Assembly: GCF_021568695.1 (NCBI RefSeq)
Contig: NZ_JAKGTI010000002.1
Location: 620,001-684,000, forward strand
Reading direction: 5' to 3'
Length of the DNA: 64,000 nt
DNA from: Maritalea mediterranea
GTDB lineage: Bacteria > Pseudomonadota > Alphaproteobacteria > Rhizobiales > Devosiaceae
Under the pieces are notes generated by a model, which saw nothing but the letters and a program-made list of their open reading frames with translations, did no database searches and was not told where the DNA came from. The translations under genes and the position numbers were made by a program. Shown here piece by piece: positions 63,725-64,000 of the stretch (positions within the stretch are counted from its first letter, which is position 1; each line of letters begins with the position of its first letter).

Positions 63725-64000
63725 TTACGCCTTCCGCAGCCGTGGATCGAGGAAAATATAGATGAAGTCGACCAATAGGTTCGCTGTAAGCATGGCCAAA
63801 GTCATGATGATCAATTGACCCTGGATCAGCGGATAGTCGCGGGCAATAATGCCTTGGAAAAGAATGTTGCCCAGCCCCGGATAATTGAACACAATTTCAA
63901 TGATCAGTGACCCGCCCAGCACTGAACCAAGGCTCAGGGCAAAGGCCGTCATCGATGGCAGTAGCGCGTTCCGCGCCGCATAATTGTAGCGCACCCGCTT
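63725..64000 (-). CDS. Dipeptide/oligopeptide-type ABC transporter permease (DppB/OppB-like), C-terminal part
   Basis: The last 91 residues of a permease of about 310-330 residues are inside the window: RNALLPSMTAFALSLGSVLGGSLIIEIVFNYPGLGNILFQGIIARDYPLIQGQ with two membrane segments, and the typical YIFLDPRLR end. The start and the binding-protein gene lie beyond base 64000. An ATG at 63994 is internal and not a start. Confidence 0.93.
   Translation of the reverse strand, partial: KRVRYNYAARNALLPSMTAFALSLGSVLGGSLIIEIVFNYPGLGNILFQGIIARDYPLIQGQLIIMTLAMLTANLLVDFIYIFLDPRLRKA

Overview
The window reads as a continuous piece of an alphaproteobacterial chromosome, probably from a marine or otherwise nutrient-poor habitat. 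The grounds are gene content and order: three-component TRAP and TAXI-TRAP uptake systems, an alphaproteobacterial-style thiamine operon, a NorCBQD nitric oxide reductase with an NnrR-type site, TamA/TamB, and a complete C-P lyase operon. Base composition is moderately GC-rich and even throughout. I saw no rRNA, tRNA, insertion sequence, phage gene or CRISPR array. Most of the window is catabolic and transport operons.

Layout. (1) 1-6403: a TAXI-type TRAP transporter with an RpiR-type regulator, divergent from a class III aminotransferase and a beta-keto acid cleavage enzyme; together they look like a beta-amino acid uptake and degradation cassette. (2) 6378-12556: the thiamine operon thiC-O-S-G-E-F-D on the minus strand behind a TPP riboswitch. 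(3) 12584-14512: an ECF41 sigma factor divergent from an AhpD-like protein and a small membrane protein, with two back-to-back ECF41-type promoters between them. (4) 14553-16820: a chemoreceptor. (5) 17033-22004: norCBQD plus a small divergent membrane protein, with a perfect NnrR-type palindrome between them. (6) 22266-35052: a polyamine-type ABC importer, then an opposing operon (amidohydrolase, TRAP QMP, glutamine-synthetase-like ligase, aldehyde dehydrogenase, iron alcohol dehydrogenase) with a divergent RpiR regulator; this suggests gamma-glutamylation of an amine or amino alcohol, oxidation and deglutamylation. (7) 35077-41598: a UPF0029 protein and tamB/tamA. (8) 41796-53551: a TIM-barrel protein convergent with the phosphonate operon phnF-G-H-I-J-K-L-M-C-D-E-E plus a hexapeptide acyltransferase. 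(9) 53663-58812: MarR regulator, tripartite tricarboxylate transporter TctCBA and a phosphonate-monoester-hydrolase-like sulfatase. (10) 59108-61023: ClbS/DfsB-like, DUF4199-like and GNAT proteins. (11) 61074-64000: a dipeptide/oligopeptide ABC operon that runs off the end.

The strongest candidate for something unusual is PhnJ (49866-50780). It keeps the family fold signatures and the glycyl-radical glycine but has only two cysteines, so three of the four cysteines that hold the iron-sulfur cluster and the catalytic thiyl in E. coli PhnJ are missing. Other points worth attention are the symmetrical ECF41 promoter pair, a four-repeat Pho-box-like array ahead of phnF, stem-loops directly after all five solute-binding-protein genes that are followed in the same operon by other genes, and two predicted catabolic pathways whose substrates are unknown.
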